In this document: positions 53,992 through 62,608 of the stretch, in pieces
Position numbering within the stretch: position 1 is the first letter of the stretch
How the letters are laid out: the number at the start of each line of letters is the position of its first letter
Origin: Burkholderia sp. Leaf177
GTDB lineage: Bacteria; Pseudomonadota; Gammaproteobacteria; Burkholderiales; Burkholderiaceae
DNA: 64,000 bases
Direction: 5' to 3'
Assembly: GCF_001424345.1 (NCBI RefSeq)
Contig: NZ_LMPF01000004.1
Span: forward strand, 62,001 to 126,000
The notes under the pieces: generated by a model
Database searches by the model: none
What the model was told of the DNA's origin: nothing
The model's input: only the letters and a program-made list of their open reading frames with translations
Made by a program: the position numbers and the translations under genes

Positions 53992-54651
53992 TTGGATACG
54001 CTGCTGTCATTCCTGAGTCTTATCCTTCACATCGACAAGTCGCTCGGCGTGTTTATCCAGCATTACGGCGCCTGGGTTTACGCAATTCTCTTCCTGATCG
54101 TGTTCTGTGAAACCGGGCTCGTGGTATTTCCATTTTTGCCCGGCGACTCGCTGTTGTTTATCGGCGGCGCATTTGCGGCAAGCGGCTCCATGGATCTCGT
54201 TGCGCTGATCGTCCTGCTGCTGGTCGCGGCCGCTCTCGGGAATACGGTCAATTACTGGATCGGACGCGCAATCGGCCCCAAGGTCTTCGATACCAACATA
54301 CCCGTCCTCGAACGCTTCCTCGATCGCGAAGCGCTGCGCAAGACGCACAGCTTTTACGAACGTCATGGCGGCAAGACTATCGTGCTCGCGCGCTTCGTTC
54401 CGATCGTGCGGACGTTTGCGCCGTTCGTGGCGGGAGCGTCGGCCATGAATCATTCGCGCTTTCAGTTTTTCAACATTCTCGGCGCGCTGATCTGGGTTTT
54501 GCTGCTGGTGCTGCTCGGCTACTTCTTCGGCAATATTCCGTTCATTCGCCAATATCTGAATGTGATCGCGATTGTCGGCGTGTGCGCCGCGATCGTTCCA
54601 ATTGCACTTGGCGCGCTCTGGAAAATGATGAAGCGTAGAGCCAAACCATAA
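53992..54651 (+). CDS. DedA family (VTT domain) membrane protein
   Basis: 219 residues with a TTG start at 53992 (GAGG eight bases upstream); no ATG fits the family N-terminus DTLLSFLSLILHIDKSLG. Core VTT motifs: FCETGLVVFPFLPGDSLLF near 38, GNTVNYWIGRAIG near 82, and FYERHGGKTIVLARFVPIVRTFAPFVAGAS near 118-147 with the conserved Arg. DedA proteins act in membrane lipid recycling (undecaprenyl phosphate or phosphatidylethanolamine flipping) and in envelope pH and polymyxin tolerance in Burkholderia (family knowledge). It is divergent from mutL. Confidence 0.92.
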   Translation: MDTLLSFLSLILHIDKSLGVFIQHYGAWVYAILFLIVFCETGLVVFPFLPGDSLLFIGGAFAASGSMDLVALIVLLLVAAALGNTVNYWIGRAIGPKVFDTNIPVLERFLDREALRKTHSFYERHGGKTIVLARFVPIVRTFAPFVAGASAMNHSRFQFFNILGALIWVLLLVLLGYFFGNIPFIRQYLNVIAIVGVCAAIVPIALGALWKMMKRRAKP

Positions 54652-54845
54652 ATGTCGTGACGCGTTTTCCATGCGTCACGTCTGCCCGTAATGCCCGCGT
54701 TGCGCTCTTTCGCCGCAAAAACGTAAAAGGTTAGAATGCCGAATTGTCAGATCGATGTATCGAATATCGAGATGAACAATCCAGGTGTTTCGTGAACGAA
54801 CGTTAAATGTTTTATGCTGGCGAAGGTTGGCGAGGCAGGTTGCAA

Positions 54846-55028
54846 ATGTTGGAACGAACGAGTCATACAACGGGATTGGCGCGCAGTGGCAATTGGCGCC
54901 GTCTCAGGCTGGCGGTGGTGGTGCTGGGTGTTTCGGCGCTGCTCGCGGGTTGCGGGATTTTTGGCTGCGGTGGCAGCGCAACGAACGGCGGGGCTTTCGG
55001 CGGATGCGGCGCCGGCATGCGGTTCTAG
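54846..55028 (+). CDS. Small lipoprotein, unknown function
   Basis: 60 residues from ATG 54846. An RR-containing start (NWRRLRLAVVVLGVSALLAG) leads into lipobox LLAGC, so the mature part is only about 22 residues, rich in Gly and Cys (GCGIFGCGGSATNGGAFGGC). It has three or four cysteines that could form disulfides. No family is recognised. It is 54 bases upstream of the NlpD-like gene in the same direction. The signal and lipobox make it credible, though its length is low. Confidence 0.6.
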   Translation: MLERTSHTTGLARSGNWRRLRLAVVVLGVSALLAGCGIFGCGGSATNGGAFGGCGAGMRF

Positions 55029-55082
55029 GCGCTCAAGCGCAGCCCGGATATATCCATAACAGTAGTCAGGGAAACGGCAAGC

Positions 55083-56015
55083 ATGGCGGTATTGCGTTCA
55101 GGTAATTCTAGAGTGGCCGCAGGCGGCCGGGGGAGCGTGGTCGGGGCGCTCGTTTCCATTGGCGTGGTGGTGCTGGTTGCCGGCTGTTCGTCGGCTATCA
55201 CGCCCGCGCCTATTGTCGACCGGTCCACGGGCGGCGTGGCCGCGCCCACGTCCATTCCGACAACCACGCCTGTCGCCGGGGCGGCCGTTGCACCGCCGGC
55301 TCAGCCGGATGCGGGGCCAGGGTTTTATCGTGTGAAACCGGGCGATACGCTTTATGGCATCGCGCGCGCGCAAAAGCAGAAACCCGCCGACCTGATCAAG
55401 TGGAATAACCTGCCGGAAAGCAAGCAGGTGAATATCGACCAGTTGCTGCGCGTGGCGCCGCCGGGCAGCACGCCTGCGGGCACCGACGACTGGAGCAAAT
55501 CGGCCGCGGCGGCCAATGCATCGAAGTCGGGGCCGCCGATCATTGGCGGCGCATCGACGGCGGCGGCACCGGCTGCGTCGGCTAGCAGCGCGGCGACGGC
55601 GAAAGCAGAAGCAGCCGATACCAGCACGCCCACCGTCAACGCCAAGGGCGCATGGCTTGCGTGGCCGGCGGAAGGCAGCGTGATCACCAAGTTCGGCGAA
55701 AGCGGCAGCAAGGGTATCGATATCGGCGGGAAAGTCGGCGAGCCGGTGAAAGCCGCTGCCGCTGGCCGCGTGGTCTATGCGGGCAATGGCCTGCGCGCGT
55801 ACGGCAACATGATCATCGTCAAGCACAGCAGCGATTACCTGACGGCGTACGCGCACAACAGCAAGCTGCTAGTCAAGGAAGGCGATACGGTGCGCCAGGG
55901 CACGCCGATCGCCGAAATGGGGACGGGTCCGACCAACAAGCCGTTGCTGCACTTCGAGCTGCGCAAGTCGGGGCAAGCGGTCGATCCGGTGCCATCGCTG
56001 AAAAAGGCGGGATGA
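55083..56015 (+). CDS. NlpD-like LysM / degenerate M23 lipoprotein
   Basis: 310 residues. Lipobox VAGC (Cys about 34) makes it an outer-membrane lipoprotein. A LysM domain at about 80-125 (FYRVKPGDTLYGIARAQKQK) binds peptidoglycan. An Ala/Ser/Pro linker is followed by a LytM/M23 domain at about 195-305 (GSKGIDIGGKVGEPVKAAAA, YGNMIIVKHSSDYLTAYAHN). The zinc ligands expected in active M23 peptidases (early His, HxH) are absent or changed, as in NlpD and EnvC. It is therefore more likely an activator of amidases in daughter-cell separation than an enzyme. rpoS, the usual nlpD neighbour, is not here, so this may be a second copy. Confidence 0.88.
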   Translation: MAVLRSGNSRVAAGGRGSVVGALVSIGVVVLVAGCSSAITPAPIVDRSTGGVAAPTSIPTTTPVAGAAVAPPAQPDAGPGFYRVKPGDTLYGIARAQKQKPADLIKWNNLPESKQVNIDQLLRVAPPGSTPAGTDDWSKSAAAANASKSGPPIIGGASTAAAPAASASSAATAKAEAADTSTPTVNAKGAWLAWPAEGSVITKFGESGSKGIDIGGKVGEPVKAAAAGRVVYAGNGLRAYGNMIIVKHSSDYLTAYAHNSKLLVKEGDTVRQGTPIAEMGTGPTNKPLLHFELRKSGQAVDPVPSLKKAG

Positions 56016-56046
56016 TCGCGCGGCGCGCGTTGGGAGGTCGGCGGAT

Positions 56047-56601
56047 ATGAAAAGACTCATGCTTGCCGCGACGTGCGCGGCCGCCGTGCTGCTCACAGGT
56101 TGCAACGAGCATCAAAGCGAGGACGCCATGAACAAGTTGAAGTCGCTGTTCAACGCCGTCAAGCCGGACACGCTGTTGCTGAAAGACCTGACGCCCGGCG
56201 TGACCACCGAGGCGCAGATCCGCGACCAGATGGGCGAACCCGAAACCACGCGTAATTTCACCGATGGTTCCAAGCGTCTGGAATATCCGCGCGGGCCGGC
56301 GGGCACCAATACTTATTTCGTCGATATCGATGCAAGCGGCAAGTTCGTATCCGTCACGCAGGTGCTGACGGCGCAGAACATTGCGAAGATCCGGCCTGGC
56401 ATGACGCAGGACGAAGTGCGCCGGATTCTCGGCAAGCCAACCACCATTGCTGAATATCCGCTCAAGAAAGAGCGCGTGTGGAGCTGGCATTGGGAGGAGG
56501 GCGGCGTGACGCGCGATGCCATGTTCAACGCTCATTTTGGTCCGGACGGAATCGTGTCGACTACATCGCGATCCGAGGCGCTCGGCGGCGGCGCGCATTG
56601 A
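56047..56601 (+). CDS. BamE/SmpA-domain outer-membrane lipoprotein
   Basis: 184 residues with lipobox LTGC (Cys about 19). Two BamE-like modules: LTPGVTTEAQIRDQMGEPET near 49 and IRPGMTQDEVRRILGKPTTI near 117. The I.PGMT..V...LG.P pattern is the SmpA/OmlA hallmark. The fold supports outer-membrane protein assembly in BamE itself. With a tandem module and this location it is a BamE-like protein rather than the canonical BamE. It lies 31 bases after the NlpD-like gene, probably in one operon. Confidence 0.85.
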   Translation: MKRLMLAATCAAAVLLTGCNEHQSEDAMNKLKSLFNAVKPDTLLLKDLTPGVTTEAQIRDQMGEPETTRNFTDGSKRLEYPRGPAGTNTYFVDIDASGKFVSVTQVLTAQNIAKIRPGMTQDEVRRILGKPTTIAEYPLKKERVWSWHWEEGGVTRDAMFNAHFGPDGIVSTTSRSEALGGGAH

Positions 56602-56627
56602 GAATTGCAAGAGTTCAGGTTGATCCC

Positions 56628-57023
56628 ATGCACACTGAAAAATCAAAACACGCGCTCGAGCGCGAGGCGCTGATGGCGCTCGCGGCGAGTTACCGGACGC
56701 AACGGGCGGCGGCGTCCGATTCTATTGAAGGCTGGCAATGCGAGCGCGGCCATGCGTGGGACAGCACCTTGAGCGCGGCGCAGAACGTGCGCTGCATGAA
56801 CTGCGCATCGCAGCGACGCGAACAGCGCACCGAGCGGCTGAGGGCGCTCGCGGCTGAGCGTGGCGGCAAGTTGGTATCGGCGAGTTTTGTGGATGCCAGC
56901 ACGCCGCTGGAATGGGAATGCGCGTTTGGACATAGCTGGCAAGCGCTGCCGGATCACGTGGCCCGGCGCTGGTGCGAAGAGTGCGCGAGCAAGCGCGTGT
57001 ACGATCGTTCCGCCGCTTATTGA
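56628..57023 (+). CDS. Zinc-ribbon (DUF4379-like) protein with two repeats
   Basis: 131 residues from ATG 56628. Two copies of a treble-clef-like pattern W.C..GH.W...(n)..C..C are present: GWQCERGHAWDSTL, then VRCMNCAS near residue 65, and WECAFGHSWQALPD, then RWCEECAS near 120. Each should bind one zinc. Such repeats occur in DUF4379/zinc-ribbon proteins, some linked to nucleases, but no nuclease domain is fused here. The upstream in-frame part overlaps the BamE-like gene and is rejected. Probably last in the 54.8-57 kb transcript. Confidence 0.82.
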   Translation: MHTEKSKHALEREALMALAASYRTQRAAASDSIEGWQCERGHAWDSTLSAAQNVRCMNCASQRREQRTERLRALAAERGGKLVSASFVDASTPLEWECAFGHSWQALPDHVARRWCEECASKRVYDRSAAY

Positions 57024-57040
57024 GTTGTGCGGGAAAAAAT

Positions 57041-57763
57041 CTAGTACGCCGTATCCAGCGATACCCCCAAATGCTGGCGAAACACTTCCAGATGTTCATG
57101 CATCGCAGCGCGCGCCGCTTTGGCGTCCTGCTTCTCAATGGCGCGCAAAATCTTCTGATGCCCTTTCCAGGAACGCTCCGGCGCGCCGGGCAGTTCCTCG
57201 GTCAGCACATATCCGTCGCGAATCACTTCACGAACCGGATCGAGCATGGTTCGCAAGAGGCGATTGTTCGCCGCTTCGCCAATGACGTCGTGAAACTCAA
57301 CATCGAGTTCCGTATAGGGGCCGTGCTGATCGAGCACCTCGCCCATTTGCGCGACAAGCGTTTTCATCCGCTCAAGCTGCTCCGCGGTCCGGCGAGTCGC
57401 GGCAAGCGCCGCGAGTTCCTCTTCCGCGCAGCGCTGCACCTCTAGAACTTCTTCCAGCATGTGCTGACCACGCGGCGACGTGACGTGCGCGAACAGCACC
57501 ATTGGATCCAGATAATGCCATCGCGATTCAGGCAGCACGGTCATGCCCGAGCCATGCTTCACCGCGATCAGGCGACGGCTTACCAGTAGCTTGATGGCGT
57601 CGCGAATCGTCACGCGGCTTACGCCGAACTGCTTTTCCAGATGCGGTTCGGTGGGCAATGCCGAGCCCGGCGGATACACGCCGTCGATGATCAGCTGGAT
57701 CATCTCGGCGCCCACGCGTTCGCTGAGGGTCGAGCGTTTGATCGTGATGGGCGTTGCCGTCAT
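57041..57763 (-). CDS. GntR family regulator, FadR/FCD type
   Basis: 240 residues from ATG 57763; a longer reading to 57889 crosses the operator side and is rejected. Winged helix at about 12-72 (GSALPTEPHLEKQFGVSRVT). The all-helical FCD effector domain follows, with likely metal or ligand residues in ELDVEFHDVIGEAANNRLL near 155, HQKILRAI near 203 and HEHLEVFRQH near 222. Members repress sugar-acid or fatty-acid genes until bound by a metabolite. It faces a transporter/oxidoreductase operon with a perfect palindrome between them. Confidence 0.93.
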   Translation of the reverse strand: MTATPITIKRSTLSERVGAEMIQLIIDGVYPPGSALPTEPHLEKQFGVSRVTIRDAIKLLVSRRLIAVKHGSGMTVLPESRWHYLDPMVLFAHVTSPRGQHMLEEVLEVQRCAEEELAALAATRRTAEQLERMKTLVAQMGEVLDQHGPYTELDVEFHDVIGEAANNRLLRTMLDPVREVIRDGYVLTEELPGAPERSWKGHQKILRAIEKQDAKAARAAMHEHLEVFRQHLGVSLDTAY

Positions 57764-57897
57764 GGTGAAAGTCTTGAGAAAAATGCTTGCGGCGGTGGTC
57801 CTCGAAGGGGTTTCGAAGCCGCGCCACATAACCAATTTTAAACGATGCAACCCGCTCCCACGGCATCGCGCGCGTCTCCATCGGATCATGGTAAACG

Positions 57898-57926
57898 ATC
57901 ATAAAGTCATAATATGACTTTATGAT
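57898..57926. promoter_or_regulatory. Perfect palindromic operator for the GntR regulator
   Basis: ATCATAAAGTCAT (57898-57910), spacer AAT, ATGACTTTATGAT (57914-57926): 13-bp arms without mismatch. It lies 135 bases from the regulator start and 73 from the transporter start, placed to control one or both. ATCATGGT occurs on both sides (near 57885 and 57937). Confidence 0.8.
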
Positions 57927-57998
57927 TTGTTGAATTATCATGGTCGAACCGACCGGCATTCAGCCGGCATTCATCGATATGACGAAGGAGACAAGGCC

Positions 57999-59324
57999 AT
58001 GATGGAGACCGCGAGCACGCTGCAAAGGCGCACGGGCGTCGAGCGCTGGGGCATTCCCGCCGCGCTTTTCTGGGGTTATATCGCGGTGCTGATCTTCATG
58101 ATCGGCGATGGCGTCGAGTCCAATTACCTTGCGCCGTACTTCACGCGCAATGGCTTCAGCATCGATTCGGCGGCGACCATCATTGCGTTCTACGGAGTGA
58201 CCGTGACGCTCGGCTCCTGGCTCGCGGGTTCGCTTTCCACGCTGCTCGGGCCGCGCAAAGTCATGCTTGCGGGCGGCGCGATCTGGGTGATCTTCGAAGT
58301 GCTGTTTCTCGCGTTCGCGCTGCCATCGAAAAGCTTCCTGCTGATCGCGCTCACGTATGGCTTGCGCGGTATCGCGTATCCGATGTTCGCGTACGCGTTC
58401 CTTGTCTGGATCCAGGCGGCCGCGCCGAGTGACCTCAAGGGCGCCGCGACCGGCTGGTTCTGGCTCGCGTTCACCGGCGGCCTGCCGACGCTCGGGTCGC
58501 TCGTCGCGGTTGTATCGATAGGCATGATTGGCGAGTATCCGACCTTCTGGCTTTCGCTCGGACTCGTTGCGTGCGGCGTGTTGATTGCGGCGTTTGCAAT
58601 CCGCGAACCGCGCGGACGCGCGCCGTTTCTCGATGAAGCGCACAGCGGCAAAAGCACCGGACGCATTCTGCTCGGCGGTATCGACATTCTCTGGCGGCGT
58701 CCGCGCATTGCTGCCGCAGCGCTTGTGCGCACTATCAATACGGCGCCGTACTTCGGCTTCTTCACCTTTCTGCCGTTCTTCTTCACCGAAAAAATCGGCT
58801 TCACGCAGCAGCAATATCTTTTGCTTATCACCATCATGGGCCTCGTCGGCATGAGCTTCAATCCGATCGTCGGACGGATCAGCGACCGGATCGGCTGGCG
58901 GCGCGTGCTGACGTTCTTCGGGGGTATCGGCTCGGCCATCAGCATGCTGCTCATGTATTTCGTGCCGCAATACACCGGCCACAATTTCGCGATCGCCGTG
59001 GTCTGTGCGTGCCTCTACGGCATCACGCTGTGCGGTTATGTGCCAGCGGCGGCGCTGATGTCATCGCTTGCGGGACGCGAGGACAAAGGCAATGCCATGG
59101 CTATCTATTGCCTGAGCGCGGGGGTATCGACGTTTATCGGGCCGGTGCTTTACAGGGTGCTCAACAGTGCGGTCGGCATGGACGGCGTGGTGTGGACGTA
59201 TGCCGTGCTGTACGTGATCAGCGCGCTGGTCTCGTGGTTCTTCCTGGTATCGCCAGAAGATCCGGGCGAATTGCGCGGCGCATCGAGCCGGCGCGATGCG
59301 TTGGAACGCACGAACGCGGCTTGA
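57999..59324 (+). CDS. MFS transporter, RbtT/DalT/CsbX-like
   Basis: 441 residues from ATG 57999, with GAAGGAG eight bases upstream; ATG 58002 is equivalent. About 12 membrane segments. The first helix region ALFWGYIAVLIFMIGDGVES resembles polyol transporters of the RbtT/DalT/CsbX group. PRKVMLAGG and RISDRIGWRRVL supply the two MFS loops. It probably imports a polyol or related alcohol that the next gene product oxidises. Substrate identity is inference only. First gene of an operon behind the palindrome. Confidence 0.88.
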   Translation: MMETASTLQRRTGVERWGIPAALFWGYIAVLIFMIGDGVESNYLAPYFTRNGFSIDSAATIIAFYGVTVTLGSWLAGSLSTLLGPRKVMLAGGAIWVIFEVLFLAFALPSKSFLLIALTYGLRGIAYPMFAYAFLVWIQAAAPSDLKGAATGWFWLAFTGGLPTLGSLVAVVSIGMIGEYPTFWLSLGLVACGVLIAAFAIREPRGRAPFLDEAHSGKSTGRILLGGIDILWRRPRIAAAALVRTINTAPYFGFFTFLPFFFTEKIGFTQQQYLLLITIMGLVGMSFNPIVGRISDRIGWRRVLTFFGGIGSAISMLLMYFVPQYTGHNFAIAVVCACLYGITLCGYVPAAALMSSLAGREDKGNAMAIYCLSAGVSTFIGPVLYRVLNSAVGMDGVVWTYAVLYVISALVSWFFLVSPEDPGELRGASSRRDALERTNAA

Positions 59325-59373
59325 GCGCGAACGCTTCACGTTGAATCATCGATACAAAAACACAGGACATTCA

Positions 59374-61035
59374 ATGCAGCATTACGACTACATCATCGTG
59401 GGCGCGGGAAGTTCCGCTTGCGTGGCGGCCGCGCGGCTCGTGCAAGAGGGCGGCGCGCGCGTGCTGATGATTGAGGCGGGGCCGCGCGAATCCAGCCGCT
59501 TGCTCGGCGTGCCGGCGGGCTACATGAAGTTCCTCGCGCGAGACACATATCTCACGATGCACGGCACCAAGGCGCAACCGCAACTCGACGGACGCGCGCC
59601 GATCGTGCCGCAAGCGAAAGTGCTGGGCGGCGGCAGCGTGGTCAACGCAATGGTGTACATGCGCGGCCAGGCCGCCGATTACGACCGATGGGACGCCGCG
59701 ACGCGCGCGCCGGGGAAGAGTTCTATCGACTGGTCGTATGCCGCGATGCTGCCGCATTTCATCACGCAGGAAGACAACGATCACCTCGCGGGTCCGTTTC
59801 ATGGCGTGGGCGGGCCGCTGAAGATTTCCCACCTCGGCCATACGAGCCCGCTCAGCCGCGCCTACGTCAAGACCATGCAAGGCCTCGGCGTTCCGTACAC
59901 GCCCGACTTCAACGGCGCCAGGCAATTCGGCGTGGGATTCATGCAGCACACCATCGACTGGCGTACGCGCCAGCGTTGCAGCGCCATCGACGCATTCCTG
60001 CGTCCCGTGATGAACGATCCGCGCCTGACCATCCTGACGAACGCGCGCGTGACGCGGGTTTTGCTGGAAGGCGGCCGGGCGACGGGCGTGGAATACGTAC
60101 ATCGGAATCACACGCAGACGGCGCGCGCCGACCGTGAAGTCGTGCTCGCGGCGGGCGCGTATCAGACACCCAAGTTGCTGATGCTTTCGGGCATTGGTCC
60201 GCGCGATGAACTCGAGCGGCATGACATCGCGGTTCAGGTCGCACTGGAAGGTGTGGGAAAGAACCTTCAGGATCACTACGAAGTTCCGGTTGTCGCGACG
60301 ACCAAAGGCGCGTTCGGTTATTACGGTCAGGATCGCGGCTGGCCGATGATCAAGGCAGGTCTGCAATATCTGATGTTCAGGTCGGGGCCGGCATCGACTA
60401 CCGGAGTCGAAACGTGTGCGTTCTTCGATCCCGCCGGCAACAACGACGAGCCGACCATCCAGATGTTCTGCGTGCCGACCATCTATCTCGATCGCGATGT
60501 GATGGGAACCGCGCCCGGGCACGGCGTCACCATCAACGCGCTGTTGCTGCGGCCGCGTGCGCGCGGGTCGGTGCGGCTGGCATCGAATGATCCGGCGGCG
60601 GCGCCCGTGGTCGATACCGGCATCTTCAATCATCCGGACGATCTGCGCGTATCCATGTCAGGTTTCCGGTTCGCGCGCGAGATTCTCGCAAGCCAACCGC
60701 TTGCCGATATGGTCGAGCGCGAGATCTTTCCAGGCCCCGATATAACCAGCGAAGAAGCCATCGCCGCCCATTGCAAGCGCACCGTCAAGACGGGCTATCA
60801 CCCGGTCGGGACGTGTCGCATGGGCCGCGACGACGATCCCCTTGCGGTGCTTTCATCGGATCTGAAAGTGCGTGGCGTAGAAGGATTGCGCGTGATCGAC
60901 GCATCGATGATGCCAACCATCGTCAGCGGCAACACGAACGCAGCCGTGATGGCCGTCGCGGATCGCGCTGCCGACTTGATGATGAACACGGTCCGCGCGA
61001 CAGAGCGTCTTCCTCTCGTGCGAGACGCGGCATGA
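59374..61035 (+). CDS. GMC family FAD-dependent oxidoreductase
   Basis: 553 residues from ATG 59374 (MQHYDYIIVGAGSSACVAAA). The N-terminal FAD loop is GAGSSACVAAARL; the third glycine of GxGxxG is Ala. GMC signature 1 is LGGGSVVNAMVYMRGQAADYDRWD near residue 85 and signature 2 is GAYQTPKLLMLSGIGP near 265. C-terminal catalytic His and Asn lie in YHPVGTCRMG and SGNTNAAVMAVADRAA. Such enzymes oxidise alcohols (choline, polyols, long-chain alcohols) to aldehydes or ketones. It is downstream of a polyol-type transporter, and its stop overlaps the next start (ATGA). Confidence 0.92.
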   Translation: MQHYDYIIVGAGSSACVAAARLVQEGGARVLMIEAGPRESSRLLGVPAGYMKFLARDTYLTMHGTKAQPQLDGRAPIVPQAKVLGGGSVVNAMVYMRGQAADYDRWDAATRAPGKSSIDWSYAAMLPHFITQEDNDHLAGPFHGVGGPLKISHLGHTSPLSRAYVKTMQGLGVPYTPDFNGARQFGVGFMQHTIDWRTRQRCSAIDAFLRPVMNDPRLTILTNARVTRVLLEGGRATGVEYVHRNHTQTARADREVVLAAGAYQTPKLLMLSGIGPRDELERHDIAVQVALEGVGKNLQDHYEVPVVATTKGAFGYYGQDRGWPMIKAGLQYLMFRSGPASTTGVETCAFFDPAGNNDEPTIQMFCVPTIYLDRDVMGTAPGHGVTINALLLRPRARGSVRLASNDPAAAPVVDTGIFNHPDDLRVSMSGFRFAREILASQPLADMVEREIFPGPDITSEEAIAAHCKRTVKTGYHPVGTCRMGRDDDPLAVLSSDLKVRGVEGLRVIDASMMPTIVSGNTNAAVMAVADRAADLMMNTVRATERLPLVRDAA

Positions 61036-62117
61036 CGAAACTGCAGACGCTGAGAAGCGCGCTCGATGACTGGAATCTCGACGCGGTTTTGCTGAATCGC
61101 CGCGATACCCTCGCATGGCTGACCGATGGCGCCAGCTTCCACGTGGTCGAGCGCTCCGAGTCCGCCGTCGCGCAATTGCTCGTGATGCGAGACGTAGATG
61201 CGTTGCCTGTGTTGCTTGCGCCGGACAACGAGATGCCGCGTTTTATCGATGAAGAGGTGATGCCGTTCGAATGCCGTTACGTGACTCATCCCTGGTACGA
61301 GAACGGCGAAGCGCAACTCGCGGCGCTGTTGCGGGACAAGCGCATTGGCAGCGATACGCCACGTCCATACGCGCAAGATATGATTCCGAAACTCGTCATG
61401 TTGCGCTCGGTGCTGACGTCCGCCGAGCAACAGCGTTACGCGGAGTTGGGACGCGATGCTACGAACATCGTGGAGGATATTTGTTCGCGAGTTGAACCGG
61501 GATGGACAGAACGGCGAATCGAGGCCGAAGTTTTCGCCGCGTGCATTGCGCAAGGAATTCGCCCGGTGTGCGTGCTGATTGCGGCGGATGATCGTATCGA
61601 TAAATACCGGCATCCTCTGCCGCTTGCCAACGCCGTACGCCGCCGCGTGATGGTCGTGCTCGGCGCGGAACGCCACGGCTTGAACGTTAGCCTCACGCGC
61701 ATGGTGCATTTCGGCACCGTGCCGGAGACGCTTGATCGTGCGCGTGAATCCGCGATTGAGATTCATGCAGACTTCCTTGAAGCGACACGCGCCGGGAAGT
61801 TGTACACGCAGTTTTTCATCGATATGAAAAATGCCTACGCGCGAGCCGGTCACGCCGATGCGTGGCGCGCGCATCACCAAGGTGGTCCGACGGGTTATGC
61901 GTGCCGCGAAGCGATCGTCACACCTTCGACCGATGGTGCGATTTCCAGCGATCAAGCCTTCGCATGGAATCCGGGGTTGCGCGGCGCGAAAAGCGAAGAG
62001 ACGGTGTTGCTGACCGCTTCGGGCGTTCGTTGCCTGACGCGTGGCGACAACTGGCCTGTGCGCGTGATTCATCGAAACGATGCCGAATATGACCTCGCGG
62101 ATTGGCTCGTGAAGTAA
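61032..62117 (+). CDS. M24 (creatinase/aminopeptidase P)-like protein lacking metal aspartates
   Basis: 361 residues from ATG 61032. The N-terminal creatinase-type domain (about 1-130) precedes a pita-bread domain. The stretch that normally carries both metal Asp residues (D.G....G..SD.TR) reads VMVVLGAERHGLNVSLTRM, so both are replaced. A His pair in AHHQGGPTGYACREA near 278 and Glu in AKSEETVLLTASG remain. It is probably not a metallopeptidase and may be a hydrolase like creatinase, which needs no metal, or a binding protein. It is coupled to the GMC gene, so a role in the same catabolic route is likely. Confidence 0.85.
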   Translation: MTKLQTLRSALDDWNLDAVLLNRRDTLAWLTDGASFHVVERSESAVAQLLVMRDVDALPVLLAPDNEMPRFIDEEVMPFECRYVTHPWYENGEAQLAALLRDKRIGSDTPRPYAQDMIPKLVMLRSVLTSAEQQRYAELGRDATNIVEDICSRVEPGWTERRIEAEVFAACIAQGIRPVCVLIAADDRIDKYRHPLPLANAVRRRVMVVLGAERHGLNVSLTRMVHFGTVPETLDRARESAIEIHADFLEATRAGKLYTQFFIDMKNAYARAGHADAWRAHHQGGPTGYACREAIVTPSTDGAISSDQAFAWNPGLRGAKSEETVLLTASGVRCLTRGDNWPVRVIHRNDAEYDLADWLVK

Positions 62118-62231
62118 CGCTTTCAAACGCCTCACGACATCGCCGAAAAATTATTTTCAAATTCTCTGGAATAGACCGGGAAAAAATGGGTTCGCCCTAT
62201 TACCAACCCGTTAAACACTCTGGAGTCGAAA

Positions 62232-62555
62232 ATGAAAAAGATTGCCCTGTTCGTAATGTCTGCCGCCGTTCTCGTGTCGTCGAGCGCTTTTGCTCAAGGC
62301 CTGACCCGCGCCGAAGTTCAACAGCAACTGGTTACCGCCGAGCAAGACGGTTCGCGCCTTGTCAGCAACGCGTCGTATCCCGATGTCGCCCGGATCTATT
62401 CGAATCAAGTTGCGCAGCAAGACGGCGCCAACGCATACGGCGGCGTGGCTGCGGGAACGAGCGCGAGTTCATCGCGGATTGCCAATGTTGGCGGTGCGAG
62501 CCATGAATCGTGTGTCGGCCCGGTCAGCTTTTGCAACCTGTATGCAGGATCGTAA
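62232..62555 (+). CDS. DUF4148 family small exported protein
   Basis: 107 residues. Signal peptide MKKIALFVMSAAVLVSSSAF (cleaved after AFAQ) followed by GLTRAEVQQQLVTAEQDG, the conserved opening of DUF4148. The family is expanded in Burkholderiaceae and has no known function. The rest is Ser/Gly/Asn-rich with two cysteines near the end (ESCVGPVSFCNLY) that could form a disulfide. A solid terminator follows, shared with the convergent DUF3293 gene. Confidence 0.85.
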   Translation: MKKIALFVMSAAVLVSSSAFAQGLTRAEVQQQLVTAEQDGSRLVSNASYPDVARIYSNQVAQQDGANAYGGVAAGTSASSSRIANVGGASHESCVGPVSFCNLYAGS

Positions 62556-62569
62556 TGAATCAGTGGACG

Positions 62570-62608
62570 GACGGCTCGCTGAGTTAAGCGTGAGCCGTCT
62601 GTTTATTT
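62570..62608. terminator. Terminator between convergent DUF4148 and DUF3293 genes
   Basis: GACGGCTC (62570-62577) pairs with GAGCCGTC (62592-62599), extended inside by GCT/AGC, with TGTTTATTT after it on the + strand. Confidence 0.85.
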
